Of a stretch of DNA of 64,000 bases, positions 1 through 7,888 are shown piece after piece. Within the stretch, counting starts at the first letter, position 1; each line of letters opens with the position of its first letter. A program made the position numbers and the translations under genes. Origin of the DNA: an uncultured Lachnospiraceae bacterium (GTDB lineage Bacteria; Bacillota; Clostridia; Lachnospirales; Lachnospiraceae); contig CAJUDM010000004.1 in assembly GCA_910584915.1 (NCBI GenBank), forward strand, positions 1 through 64,000. The letters run 5' to 3'. The notes under the pieces were generated by a model. It searched no databases, had not been told where the DNA came from, and was given only the letters and a program-made list of their open reading frames with translations.

Positions 1-75
1 GTATACAGGTAAATCCACGAGATTACAAATGCGGGGTCATTACATATTGTCTGTTTTAAAACGGATGAGGATCTT

Positions 76-609
76 GTGCTTGTGGAGTGTACCGGCAATA
101 TTTCGGAACTTCTGGTGGCGGATGGCATCAGAGCGATAGGAGATCATGTTTTTCAGGATGGAAACCTTCTGACTCAGATCACGCTGCCGCACAGCGTTAC
201 ATCCATCGGGAATCATGCTTTTGCGGGATGTAAATGGCTGAAAACAGTAAGGAGGGCAGATCGGGTAAAATCCATTGGCGTCAGAGCTTTTTCCGGCTGC
301 GGGGTTCTTGAGAAGGTTGAATTTGGGGAGGAACTTCGGGAGATAGGAGTGGGGGCTTTTGAGAACTGCACTTCGCTGCTGGAGATTTTTTTGCCGGAGG
401 GAATTACGGAAATACCGGAGAGAGCGTTTTTCCGGTGTCATAACCTGCGGGAAATTCAGTTACCTTCTACATTGAAACATATCGGAAAGGAAGCTTTTGC
501 CTTTTGCAGGAACCTGCGGATGCCGGCGATACCGGAGGGGGCATCTGTGGAGGAGAGAACGTTTTATGGCGCCGGACAAAACGGGGAGGAAGAGGATGCG
601 GTATCGTGA
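76..609 (+). CDS. BspA-type leucine-rich repeat protein, probably 5'-truncated
   Basis: The reading frame contains about six repeats of the BspA/LRR_5 type (pattern I..hAF.gC..L..v.lP..v..IG..AF), a family of bacterial surface or cytosolic repeat proteins. There is no signal peptide, no anchor and no catalytic domain. The first plausible start is GTG at 76, with no convincing ribosome binding site. The same frame is open back to a TAA at 10, and the residues from about 13 to 75 still read like family N-terminus (FKTDEDLVLVECTG). The true start is therefore either a non-ATG codon upstream or lost to a frameshift or nonsense change near position 10. The gene overlaps the next one by 14 bp. Function is unknown. 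Confidence 0.6.
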   Translation: MLVECTGNISELLVADGIRAIGDHVFQDGNLLTQITLPHSVTSIGNHAFAGCKWLKTVRRADRVKSIGVRAFSGCGVLEKVEFGEELREIGVGAFENCTSLLEIFLPEGITEIPERAFFRCHNLREIQLPSTLKHIGKEAFAFCRNLRMPAIPEGASVEERTFYGAGQNGEEEDAVS

Positions 610-1675
610 GCTGGGAAGTACCGGGCTTATCGTCTCTGAGATCGGTTTCGGCACGATCCCGGTTTTGCAGGGGAGCGTTCCGGTTCTGCCAGAGTATTTT
701 AATCTCAGCGAGGAACAGGCGATATCCGTGATGGAACATGCCTTCCGGCTCGGGTGTAATCTGTACGATACAGCGATCGTTCCCGAGTATGGAGATGCTG
801 AGATAAAACTGGGGAAGTTCGCGGCAAAGATTGGCAGGGAGAAGATCATTATTTCCGATAAGGCGAGATTTTTTGACGGAAACGAGATATACAGGGCTGT
901 TCTGGAATCCTGTGAAAACCTCGGGACCTCGCCGGATATCTATTTTGTACATCAGGCAGATCCGGACCATGAGGAGGAGATTTTCCGAAAAGGCGGGGCG
1001 CTGGATGCCCTGTGTGAATTGAAAGAGGAAGGACAGATACGTTTTACAGGACTGGCTTCCCATTACTATGATATGCTCCTGCGGGGAGCGGGAGACGACA
1101 GGGTGGATGTGCTGCAGGGCAGCGGGAATCTGCTGGAGAGGGGAATGCTGGAGCGGATCGACGGCGAGCCTCTCTTTCGTGCGAAGGGATTTTTGGTGAA
1201 CAAGGTTTATGCGGCAGGAATCCTGCCGGGATTTTTCCCGGTGGACACGCTGATCCGAAGCGTACTGTCCTATCCGGTATCCTGCGCCCTGATCGGTATC
1301 GGCTCGGCGGAACAGGCGGATGCGGCTTTGAAATATGGGGCTGGGGATCAGGAGGTTCGGATACCGGATTTTGAGGAAGTGCTGGAAGTGCTTGAGAAAG
1401 AATTTACACCGATTCCCTGTGACCGCTGTCAGAGATGTGCGTGCCCCTATGGGACGGAGATCCATACCATTTTCAGACAGTATAACTATTACTTTCTCGG
1501 CAAGGACCACTGGGCGCTGCGCAAGCTGGATATGAGTATCGAGGAGAGTGCGGCGTTTTGCAGGAAGTGTACGGATATGCCCTGTCTCTCCATGTGCCCG
1601 GCGGGTATACGGATTCCGGATGAGATGGAGAAGGCGGTGCGGCTTGTGAGGACTTTTCTTGGAGGAAGGGGGTAA
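596..1675 (+). CDS. Aldo/keto reductase with C-terminal 2x[4Fe-4S] ferredoxin domain
   Basis: This 359-residue protein joins an aldo/keto reductase TIM barrel to a C-terminal ferredoxin-like domain. The tetrad is visible as D58, Y65, K89 (in ISDKA) and H119 (in YFVHQAD). Two four-cysteine clusters follow: C275, C278, C281, C283 and C322, C325, C330, C334, ending in CP as in 4Fe-4S proteins. The family is common in anaerobic Firmicutes and presumably couples carbonyl reduction or oxidation to a ferredoxin-like electron carrier; the substrate cannot be read from sequence. ATG 596 is chosen because GGGGAGGAAGAGG lies just upstream and MRYRELGSTG is the usual AKR N-terminus. The overlap with the LRR gene suggests translational coupling. 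Confidence 0.85.
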   Translation: MRYRELGSTGLIVSEIGFGTIPVLQGSVPVLPEYFNLSEEQAISVMEHAFRLGCNLYDTAIVPEYGDAEIKLGKFAAKIGREKIIISDKARFFDGNEIYRAVLESCENLGTSPDIYFVHQADPDHEEEIFRKGGALDALCELKEEGQIRFTGLASHYYDMLLRGAGDDRVDVLQGSGNLLERGMLERIDGEPLFRAKGFLVNKVYAAGILPGFFPVDTLIRSVLSYPVSCALIGIGSAEQADAALKYGAGDQEVRIPDFEEVLEVLEKEFTPIPCDRCQRCACPYGTEIHTIFRQYNYYFLGKDHWALRKLDMSIEESAAFCRKCTDMPCLSMCPAGIRIPDEMEKAVRLVRTFLGGRG

Positions 1676-1710
1676 GGGGCTGCGGTCTGGTCCTGTCACG
1701 CGGCAGGACA

Positions 1711-1794
1711 GTGCAAAAAATAAATTTTCGCGCGCGAATTTGTGCCTGCGGCACAGATATCGCGTGCCTGGAGAAAGGCATGGGTATTAAGATG
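1711..1794 (+). promoter_or_regulatory. Leader repeat copy A (hairpin plus two in-line ATGs)
   Basis: An AT-rich start is followed by GCGAATTTGTGCCTGCGGC and a GC-rich right arm. TGTGCC and GGCACA pair around a TGC loop, and the stem can be extended through the flanking GCGCGCGA / TCGCGTGC. The hairpin runs straight into GGAGAAAGGCATGG and a second ATG 12 bp later. A close relative precedes the lipid kinase gene at 20696-20779, and the 3' part recurs at 15252-15284. See findings. Confidence 0.5.
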
Positions 1795-3951
1795 GAGAGA
1801 TATCGATTTTCAGAAGACACAGTAGAGCGGATTTACGCGGGGTGGCTGGGGAAGATAGTGGGGATCCGGCTGGGGGCTCCTGTGGAGGGCTGGACGGCGG
1901 AAAAGATTGCGGATGTGTATGGGGAAACGTGGAATTATCCCGTGGATTACAATGTATTTGCGGCGGATGATGACAGCAACGGACCGGTCTTTTTTATCCG
2001 GGCGCTGAAAGATAGCGGGCACGGGGAGGCGCTCACCGCGCAGGATGTGGCGGAGGCGCTGCTGAATTACGCGCCTTATGAACACGGATTTTTCTGGTGG
2101 GGTGGGTATGGCGTTTCTACCGAGCACACGGCGTATCTGAACCTTCAGAGAGGGATTGCGGCGCCGTTAAGCGGCAGTGCATTAAAGAATGGCACTGCCA
2201 TAGCGGAACAGATCGGCGGGCAGATATTCATCGATCCCTGGGGGCTTGTGGCGCCGGGAAACCCGGATCTCGCGGCGAAGCTTGCGGAGCGTGCCGCGTC
2301 TGTCACACATGACGGCAACGGCATTTACGGGGGCATCTTTATAGCCGTGTGCATCAGTGCCGCCTTCACCGGGTGTACGATCGGAGAGATGCTGGATACA
2401 GCGCTCTCTTATATTCCGGAGGATTCGGAATACGCGCGGGTGGTGCGGGCGGTGATGGCGTTCCATGAGAGCGATGCATCTGGAGACTGGAGGGACGCAT
2501 TCCGGTATGTCAAGGAAAATTTCGGCTATGACCGCTATCCGGGCTGCTGTCATATCATTCCCAATGCGGCGGTGATCATACTGGCTCTGCTCTACGGGGA
2601 GGATGATTTTACGAATACGCTGTGTATCGGAAATATGTGCGGCTGGGATACGGACTGCAATGTCGGAAACCTGGGTGCGATCATGGGGGTGCGGAAAGGG
2701 CTGAAGGAAATTGACTATGACCGCTGGAGAAAGCCGGTGAATGACCTTCTTTTATGTTCCGGCGTTATGGGAAGCCTTAATATTATGGATGCGCCTTACG
2801 GGGCGATGTATATGGCGGAGTGTGCCTTTGAACTGGCGGGGGAGGAACTTCCGGGAATCTGGAAGGAACTTTCGACAGACAGGACAGAGAGAAGTCATTT
2901 TGAGTTTCCCGGTTCCACCCATGCCATGCGGGTACGGTGCGGGGAAGACGGGGATATGTGCCGTCTGGAATATCATCTCCGGAACATGGATGAGACAGCC
3001 GCCCACGGAAAGCGGAGCCTTAAAATGCACGCATTTCCGCTGCGCTGTGGGCAGAAAGCCTATTTATACCAGAAGACCTGGTTTGAGCATACAGAACTCC
3101 ATGATGACAGATATCAGCCGGCATTTTCCCCGAGAATATATCCCGGGCAGACAGTGAAGGCTCAGGTGAAGATACCGGAAAAAGGTGCCGCCACGCAGGC
3201 GTGTATGTATGTGTTTGACCAGAACGGGGATCGGGTATATACGGGTGAAAAAACTCTGCTGGATCCGGGAATCTGGACAGAACTCAGGTTCTGCATTCCC
3301 CATATGGATGGCGCATTGCTGAGCGAAGCGGGGGTGCAGTTCACCGTTCCCGGAGACAAAAATGAACAGCAGGATTTTGTGGCTTATATCGATGATCTGG
3401 AATACGGGGGAGCGCCTGACTATTCCTTGGATTTCGAGAAAGAACGGGAACTGATGCTCCCCGCGGGACATTGTGAGATCACACAGTTTACCAGGCTGAA
3501 AGGATCCTCCTTCCTTGAAAAGAATGTGCTGCATCTCACGGCGGAGGATTACGGAGAGATCTATACAGGCAGCCATCTGTTTCAAAACTATACTGTGACG
3601 GCGGTGCTGGAACCCCTGTGCGGGGGAGGACATTATATCAATGTGCGCGTGCAGGGCGGGCTTCGTTCTTATGCGGTCGGCTTTGACCAAAGAAAGCAGC
3701 TCGGGCTGTGGAAAAACGAGCATGGTTACAGAGAGCTTGTCTCTGTACCCTATCGATGGGAGTGCGGGGAGCGCTATACTTTGTCTGTCACGGTGAAGGA
3801 TCATAAGATTTCTGTGAAGGATGGCGGGGGAAGGGAGCTGATCTGCCATGTGGATGAGGAGCATCCCTATCTTACAGGCGCAGTCGGATTTTCCGTGAGG
3901 GAGGCAGGGCATCTGGCGGTACACAGTCTTGTGCTGGAGCCTGTATCATAA
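1792..3951 (+). CDS. ADP-ribosylglycohydrolase-family enzyme with C-terminal beta-sandwich domains
   Basis: Residues 1 to about 370 form an ADP-ribosylglycohydrolase (DraG/ARH) domain. It has the N-terminal metal motif DDDSN (D59-D61, S62) and the C-terminal motif GWDTDCN (D286, D288), which in the family hold two Mg ions and cleave ADP-ribose or other N-/O-ribosides. The remaining 350 residues contain no helicase-like or catalytic motif. They read as two beta-rich segments, about 430-545 and 565-719, the latter resembling the concanavalin-like DUF1080 type. ATG 1792 gives the family-like N-terminus MERYRF; ATG 1780 is equally in frame and lies 1 bp after an AAAGG. There is no signal peptide. 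The role is probably intracellular riboside hydrolysis, substrate unknown. Confidence 0.8.
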   Translation: MERYRFSEDTVERIYAGWLGKIVGIRLGAPVEGWTAEKIADVYGETWNYPVDYNVFAADDDSNGPVFFIRALKDSGHGEALTAQDVAEALLNYAPYEHGFFWWGGYGVSTEHTAYLNLQRGIAAPLSGSALKNGTAIAEQIGGQIFIDPWGLVAPGNPDLAAKLAERAASVTHDGNGIYGGIFIAVCISAAFTGCTIGEMLDTALSYIPEDSEYARVVRAVMAFHESDASGDWRDAFRYVKENFGYDRYPGCCHIIPNAAVIILALLYGEDDFTNTLCIGNMCGWDTDCNVGNLGAIMGVRKGLKEIDYDRWRKPVNDLLLCSGVMGSLNIMDAPYGAMYMAECAFELAGEELPGIWKELSTDRTERSHFEFPGSTHAMRVRCGEDGDMCRLEYHLRNMDETAAHGKRSLKMHAFPLRCGQKAYLYQKTWFEHTELHDDRYQPAFSPRIYPGQTVKAQVKIPEKGAATQACMYVFDQNGDRVYTGEKTLLDPGIWTELRFCIPHMDGALLSEAGVQFTVPGDKNEQQDFVAYIDDLEYGGAPDYSLDFEKERELMLPAGHCEITQFTRLKGSSFLEKNVLHLTAEDYGEIYTGSHLFQNYTVTAVLEPLCGGGHYINVRVQGGLRSYAVGFDQRKQLGLWKNEHGYRELVSVPYRWECGERYTLSVTVKDHKISVKDGGGRELICHVDEEHPYLTGAVGFSVREAGHLAVHSLVLEPVS

Positions 3952-4075
3952 AGAGAAAGCATTGACGGCGCCTGGTCATCGGGACGTCCGATTCTCGCTT
4001 TTTTTCTGCTGTTTTGTAACAATTCAGCCGGATGGCTGAACTGCTGTGCTGTTTGAACATGGACTTTGAAATGAC
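3952..4075. other. Intergenic region with a short hairpin
   Basis: TTCAGCC at 4023-4029 pairs perfectly with GGCTGAA at 4034-4040. An unpaired run of seven T lies upstream near 4000, so this is not a canonical terminator. Nothing coding is recognised. Confidence 0.35.
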
Positions 4076-4107
4076 TTGCAGCCCTTTCTCTAAAGTGTTA
4101 GGATAAC
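4076..4107 (+). promoter_or_regulatory. Promoter of the DtxR-type regulator with a possible self-operator
   Basis: TTGCAG at 4076-4081 and TAGGAT at 4099-4104 are separated by 17 bp. The inverted repeat GTTAGGATAAC at 4097-4107 covers the -10 box and shares the GTTAG/CTAAC half-site character of the feo operators, which suggests autoregulation. Confidence 0.45.
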
Positions 4108-4149
4108 TTTACGGGCAGTTTCCGTCCCGGAAAGGAGTACATTGATACT

Positions 4150-4542
4150 ATGAGTTATATCCGGCATAAAGCCGAGGAATCCCTTGAAGATTACCTCGAG
4201 ACAATACTGATCCTGAGCAGACGTCTTTCTGTGGTGCGCTCCATCGATGTGGCGACGGAGTTGAATTTTTCCAAACCGAGCGTGAGCGTTGCCGTGAAAA
4301 ATCTGAAAAACCGAGAATATATCACCGTTTCGGCGGAAGGTTATATCCATCTGACGGAGGAAGGAAGAAAAATAGCGGAAAGTGTCTACGAACGCCACAC
4401 CCTGTTGATGGACTGGCTGGTCCATCTTGGTGTTGACCCGGGGATTGCGGCGAGTGATGCCTGCAAAATGGAACATGATATTACCCAGGAAAGTTATGAG
4501 GCAATGAAAAAGTGTATCCTGTCTGTTCTGGGGCGGGACTAG
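4150..4542 (+). CDS. DtxR/MntR-family metal-dependent transcriptional regulator
   Basis: This 130-residue protein has an N-terminal winged helix (residues 10-70, recognition helix near SKPSVSVAVKNL) and the dimerisation/metal domain of the DtxR family, but no SH3-like third domain. Aligned by eye to MntR and DtxR, the metal ligands are D14, E17, H83, C105, E108 and H109. D14 is the MntR state, while C105 in DACKMEH is the DtxR/IdeR state. A proper ribosome binding site (AAAGGAG) precedes the ATG. The gene is convergent with feoAAB. It is likely the iron- or manganese-responsive repressor of feo, which is inference from position and from the operator-like palindromes upstream of feo. Confidence 0.85.
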   Translation: MSYIRHKAEESLEDYLETILILSRRLSVVRSIDVATELNFSKPSVSVAVKNLKNREYITVSAEGYIHLTEEGRKIAESVYERHTLLMDWLVHLGVDPGIAASDACKMEHDITQESYEAMKKCILSVLGRD

Positions 4543-4614
4543 AGAACGCTGATCTTGTGACAGACGCCGTCTATGACACAACGGCTGTCTGTCCTGCTGT
4601 TTCCATATAACATG

Positions 4615-4709
4615 GGGCTGCCGCAAAAATCAGTAATCCTACAAGATATAGCCGATATCTGAAAGTGTTGGCACTATTACTGTAGGAAGCTGCTGTTTTG
4701 CGACAGCCC
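4615..4709. terminator. Long imperfect inverted repeat between convergent genes
   Basis: GGGCTGCCGCAAAA at 4615-4628 pairs with TTTTGCGACAGCCC at 4696-4709 (13 of 14). Inside, AATCCTACA and TGTAGGA also pair, and there are two small internal hairpins (GATAT/ATATC and AGTG/CACT). Its position between two convergent stop codons fits a bidirectional terminator; the length and end-to-end symmetry would also fit a small MITE. Confidence 0.5.
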
Positions 4710-4736
4710 TATGCATATCCAGGCGGAGAATACCCG

Positions 4737-7142
4737 TTATTTTGCTGTTTTCAGTTTCATATTTGTGGTCAGCTTCGTCGCCTCCTTGTACGGCCTGAAC
4801 AACATATAGATCATACCGCCGAGAATGACGATGGCGGCGGACAGGCCGATAACATTCAGATTTCCTGTAAATGCCGAACCGATCTGATAAACCATCAACG
4901 ATGCAGCATAGGCTAATCCGCACTGATAACCGATCGCGAACCATGTCCATTTCGCGTTGTTCATCTCCCGCTTGATAGCGCCGATCGCCGCAAAGCAGGG
5001 GGCGCAAAGAAGGTTGAATACAAGGAAGGAATATCCCGCGATCCTGCTGAAGTTCGCACCGATCTCAGGCCATCCGCCGGGATAGAGGATGCCCATTGTG
5101 CCAACAATATTTTCTTTCGCCACTAAACCGGTGATGGATGCCACTGCCGCCTGCCAGTTCCCCCATCCGAGCGGTATGAAGATCCATGCGATCGCGCTGC
5201 CGAGCGCCGCAAGGAGCGACCGGTCCATCTCCTCCTCGGTAAGCATCCGGAAGCCTTCGGCAGTAAATCCAAAGTAAGTCGTAAACCAGATCACAATAGT
5301 GGAAAGAAGAATGATCGTGCCTGCCTTCCTGATAAAGGACCATCCACGTTCCCACATGGAGCGCAGTACATTGCCGACTGTGGGCATGTGGTAGGCCGGG
5401 AGTTCCATAACGAAAGGGGCGGGGCTGCCGGAAAACATTTTCGTCTTCTTCAACAGGATACCGGAGATAATGACCGCCGCCATACCGACAAAATATGCGC
5501 TCGTTGCCACCCATGCGGAGCCGCCGAAGACCGCTCCGGCAACCATGGAGATAAACGGTACCTTTGCGCCGCAGGGGATAAAGGTGGTCGTCATGATCGT
5601 CATACGACGGTCACGCTCGTTCTCGATCGTCCTTGACGCCATGATACCAGGAATACCGCAGCCGGTGCCTATGAGCATCGGGATAAAGGATTTGCCGGAC
5701 AGACCGAATTTACGGAAGACACGATCCAGTACAAAAGCGATACGCGCCATATAACCGCAGGCCTCCAGAAAGGCAAGGAGCAGAAACAGGACAAGCATCT
5801 GCGGCACAAAGCCGAGCACTGCGCCCACACCGGCTACGATACCATCATTGATAAGTCCAGCGAGCCAGTCTGCCGTTCCCACAGCTTCAAGCCCGTTCCC
5901 TACAAGAACCGGGATCCCGGGTATCCATATCCCATAGGCCGCCGGGTCAGGCTCGCCGCCGTACTGTTCCATCACTGCAGCCGCAGCCTCATAATCTGCA
6001 GGAGATGCCATTTCCACTGTCACTTCCAGTGTTTCATCATCCGTCACGTTATAAGGGAAATCACCTGCGGGAGCTGTGCCGTTTTCTTCCACATAAGCAT
6101 TGTAACCATTTACGATAAGAGCAGCTTCGCTGTATTCCTCAGCTGCCTCCCCGTAAGCGGAGGAGCCGATGCCAAGCAGGTGCCACCCGTCGCCAAACAG
6201 TCCGTCATTTGCCCAGTCCGTAGCAGAGGCACCCACAGTCACCATGGATATGTAATACACAAGAAACATGATTGCCGCAAAGATCGGAAGCCCCAGAAAG
6301 CGGTTTGTGACGATCCGGTCGATCTTATCGGAATTTGTCAATCCTCCGGCGGACTTTTTCTTCAGGCATCCTTTGATCATGCTTCCGATATAAATATAGC
6401 GCTCGTTGGTAATGATGGATTCCGCGTCATCGTCCATCTCCTTCTCGGCCGCCCGGATGTCTGTCTCAATATGGGAAAGGACAGATTCATCCAGGTTCAA
6501 CTGCTCTAATACCTTGTCGTCCCGCTCAAACAGCTTGACGGCATACCACCGTTGCTGTTCCTCCGGCAGCCCATGTACTGCCGCCTCCTCGATATGGGCA
6601 AGTGCATGCTCCACCGATCCGGAGAAGGTGTGCATGGGAACGGTCTTTCCGTTTTCCGCCGCGTCAATTGCCGCCTCCGCCGCCTCCATGATACCGTTAC
6701 CCTTCAGAGCGGAAATCTCAACCACCTTGCAGCCCAGAGCCCTCGAAAGCTCCCCGGAGTTGATACTGTCGCCATTTTTTTCCACCACATCCATCATGTT
6801 GACAGCGACAACGACAGGTATCCCAAGTTCCGTGAGCTGCGTGGTCAGATATAGGTTTCTCTCTAAATTGGTGCCGTCAATGATATTCAGGATCGCATCG
6901 GGACGTTCGTTGATCAGATAGTTTCTCGCTGCCACTTCCTCCAGTGTATAGGGGGAAAGGGAATAAATGCCGGGAAGGTCAGTAATCGTGACGCCGTCAT
7001 GCTTTTTTAGTTTTCCCTCCTTTTTTTCCACCGTAACGCCCGGCCAGTTCCCGACGAACTGATTGGAACCTGTCAGAGCATTGAACAGCGTTGTCTTTCC
7101 GCAGTTTGGGTTGCCCGCAAGAGCAATTCGCATATTCATCAT
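4737..7142 (-). CDS. feoB: Ferrous iron transporter FeoB
   Basis: This 801-residue inner-membrane Fe(II) transporter has an N-terminal G-protein domain with G1 GNPNCGKT (10-17), G3 DLPG (55-58) and G4 NMMD (115-118), then a helical spacer. The membrane part carries two Gate segments, including the conserved GTGCGIPGIMASR. Between the first membrane helix and the first Gate lies an unusual, acidic, Ala/Glu/Tyr-rich stretch of about 85 residues (roughly 325-410) predicted to be extracellular. The start is the first of several ATGs, with AAGGAG 7 bp upstream. It is the third gene after two feoA genes. A short hairpin with a T-tract and an operator-like palindrome lie just before it. Confidence 0.97.
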   Translation of the reverse strand: MMNMRIALAGNPNCGKTTLFNALTGSNQFVGNWPGVTVEKKEGKLKKHDGVTITDLPGIYSLSPYTLEEVAARNYLINERPDAILNIIDGTNLERNLYLTTQLTELGIPVVVAVNMMDVVEKNGDSINSGELSRALGCKVVEISALKGNGIMEAAEAAIDAAENGKTVPMHTFSGSVEHALAHIEEAAVHGLPEEQQRWYAVKLFERDDKVLEQLNLDESVLSHIETDIRAAEKEMDDDAESIITNERYIYIGSMIKGCLKKKSAGGLTNSDKIDRIVTNRFLGLPIFAAIMFLVYYISMVTVGASATDWANDGLFGDGWHLLGIGSSAYGEAAEEYSEAALIVNGYNAYVEENGTAPAGDFPYNVTDDETLEVTVEMASPADYEAAAAVMEQYGGEPDPAAYGIWIPGIPVLVGNGLEAVGTADWLAGLINDGIVAGVGAVLGFVPQMLVLFLLLAFLEACGYMARIAFVLDRVFRKFGLSGKSFIPMLIGTGCGIPGIMASRTIENERDRRMTIMTTTFIPCGAKVPFISMVAGAVFGGSAWVATSAYFVGMAAVIISGILLKKTKMFSGSPAPFVMELPAYHMPTVGNVLRSMWERGWSFIRKAGTIILLSTIVIWFTTYFGFTAEGFRMLTEEEMDRSLLAALGSAIAWIFIPLGWGNWQAAVASITGLVAKENIVGTMGILYPGGWPEIGANFSRIAGYSFLVFNLLCAPCFAAIGAIKREMNNAKWTWFAIGYQCGLAYAASLMVYQIGSAFTGNLNVIGLSAAIVILGGMIYMLFRPYKEATKLTTNMKLKTAK

Positions 7143-7157
7143 TTTTTTCTCCTTTTA

Positions 7158-7171
7158 TTAGTTGCCACTAA
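7158..7171. promoter_or_regulatory. Operator-like palindrome before feoB
   Basis: TTAGTTGCCACTAA has the layout TTAGT-N4-ACTAA, identical in its outer bases to the site at 7763-7776. It lies immediately upstream of the feoB ribosome binding site. Confidence 0.5.
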
Positions 7172-7180
7172 CTGTTAACT

Positions 7181-7205
7181 TAAAAATAAAGGGGCCATAA
7201 CCCCT
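7181..7205 (-). terminator. Short hairpin with T-tract between feoA and feoB
   Basis: On the minus strand AGGGG and CCCCT pair around a six-base loop directly after the feoA stop, followed by TTTATTTTT. The stem is only 5 bp, so this is probably a partial terminator that lowers feoB relative to feoA. Confidence 0.45.
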
Positions 7206-7207
7206 GA

Positions 7208-7435
7208 TCATACAAGTTCCACTTCAATCATTTCCGCATCTGCTTTCCTGATGGAAAGTTCATAACCCCGGACTGTCACTTCGATCGGATCCCCCAAAGG
7301 CGCCACCTTGCGGATCCGTACATCCACGCCCCTTGTCAGTCCCATGTCCATGATCCGGCGTTTGACTGCGCCCTCACCGCGGAGTTTTACCACCCGGACG
7401 GTATCGCCGACTTTTGATTCTTTCAGTGTTTTCAT
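7208..7435 (-). CDS. feoA: FeoA-domain protein (second copy)
   Basis: This 75-residue SH3-like FeoA protein shows the family pattern K..GD..RVVKL.G.G..KRR.MDMGLT.G..V.I.KVAPLGDP...V.GY.L.IRK. FeoA proteins bind the cytosolic part of FeoB and modulate Fe(II) uptake. The ATG at 7435 is preferred to the in-frame ATG at 7453, because the latter sits on the ribosome binding site (GAGGAGG) of the former. It lies between the first feoA and feoB. Confidence 0.9.
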   Translation of the reverse strand: MKTLKESKVGDTVRVVKLRGEGAVKRRIMDMGLTRGVDVRIRKVAPLGDPIEVTVRGYELSIRKADAEMIEVELV

Positions 7436-7524
7436 TTTTGATGTCCTCCTCATTTTATGGATTTGATATAAATGTGCGTATCGGAAAAACCATTATGCAC
7501 GTTTGCCTTTTTGTCAGATCCGAC

Positions 7525-7737
7525 TCAGACCATGATCTTCTGTGCCATCTCTCTGCTGACCGCGATGCGGGAGTCCTTCACATTCACGATAACATTGCCT
7601 CCGATGGCATTTATCACCGTGACTGTCCCTCCCACAACAAAACCGAGATTTTCCAGATGTGTTTTTATTTCCTGCTTCCCTCCGATTTTTCTGATAATGC
7701 TTTTTTCCCCAACTTCTGCCAGTGTAAGCGGTATCAT
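7525..7737 (-). CDS. feoA: FeoA-domain protein (first copy)
   Basis: This 70-residue FeoA-type SH3-like protein begins MIPLTLAEVGEK and contains G.....HLENLGFVVG..V.V.....G.VIV.VKDSRIA. It is the first gene of the feo operon and differs clearly from the second copy, so this is an old paralogue pair rather than a recent duplication. ATG 7737 has GAAGGTG 7 bp upstream; an in-frame ATG at 7773 overlaps the operator palindrome and has no ribosome binding site. Confidence 0.88.
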   Translation of the reverse strand: MIPLTLAEVGEKSIIRKIGGKQEIKTHLENLGFVVGGTVTVINAIGGNVIVNVKDSRIAVSREMAQKIMV

Positions 7738-7762
7738 ATATTCACCTTCTTTGGAATGTGTA

Positions 7763-7776
7763 TTAGTTTTCACTAA
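7763..7776. promoter_or_regulatory. Operator-like palindrome before the first feoA
   Basis: TTAGTTTTCACTAA has the layout TTAGT-N4-ACTAA, matching the sites at 7158 and 7837. It sits in the 5' leader of the feo transcript. Confidence 0.55.
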
Positions 7777-7836
7777 CTATATGTGCAAAATAGTGGATGC
7801 CGGACCTGGTCAGACATCCCTGATGCTCAAGACAAG

Positions 7837-7888
7837 TTAGCAATTACTAACCATATATTATAATATGACGCACGGCCTCCGTTGTCAA
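7837..7888 (-). promoter_or_regulatory. feo operon promoter with operator at the start site
   Basis: On the minus strand a perfect TTGACA (7883-7888) is followed after 17 bp by TATTAT (7860-7865). The palindrome GTTAG-N6-CTAAC (7836-7851, core TTAGTAATTGCTAA) lies about 10 bp downstream of the -10 box, covering the expected start site. Further ACTAACTAA and TTTAGTTG half-sites lie upstream between 7901 and 7956. This layout fits repression by the DtxR-family protein encoded at 4150. Confidence 0.65.

Noticed and set aside
467..1699. Long minus-strand open frame of about 410 codons
   Set aside because: It lies antisense to the aldo/keto reductase, has low-complexity Arg/Pro-rich translation and no family motifs.
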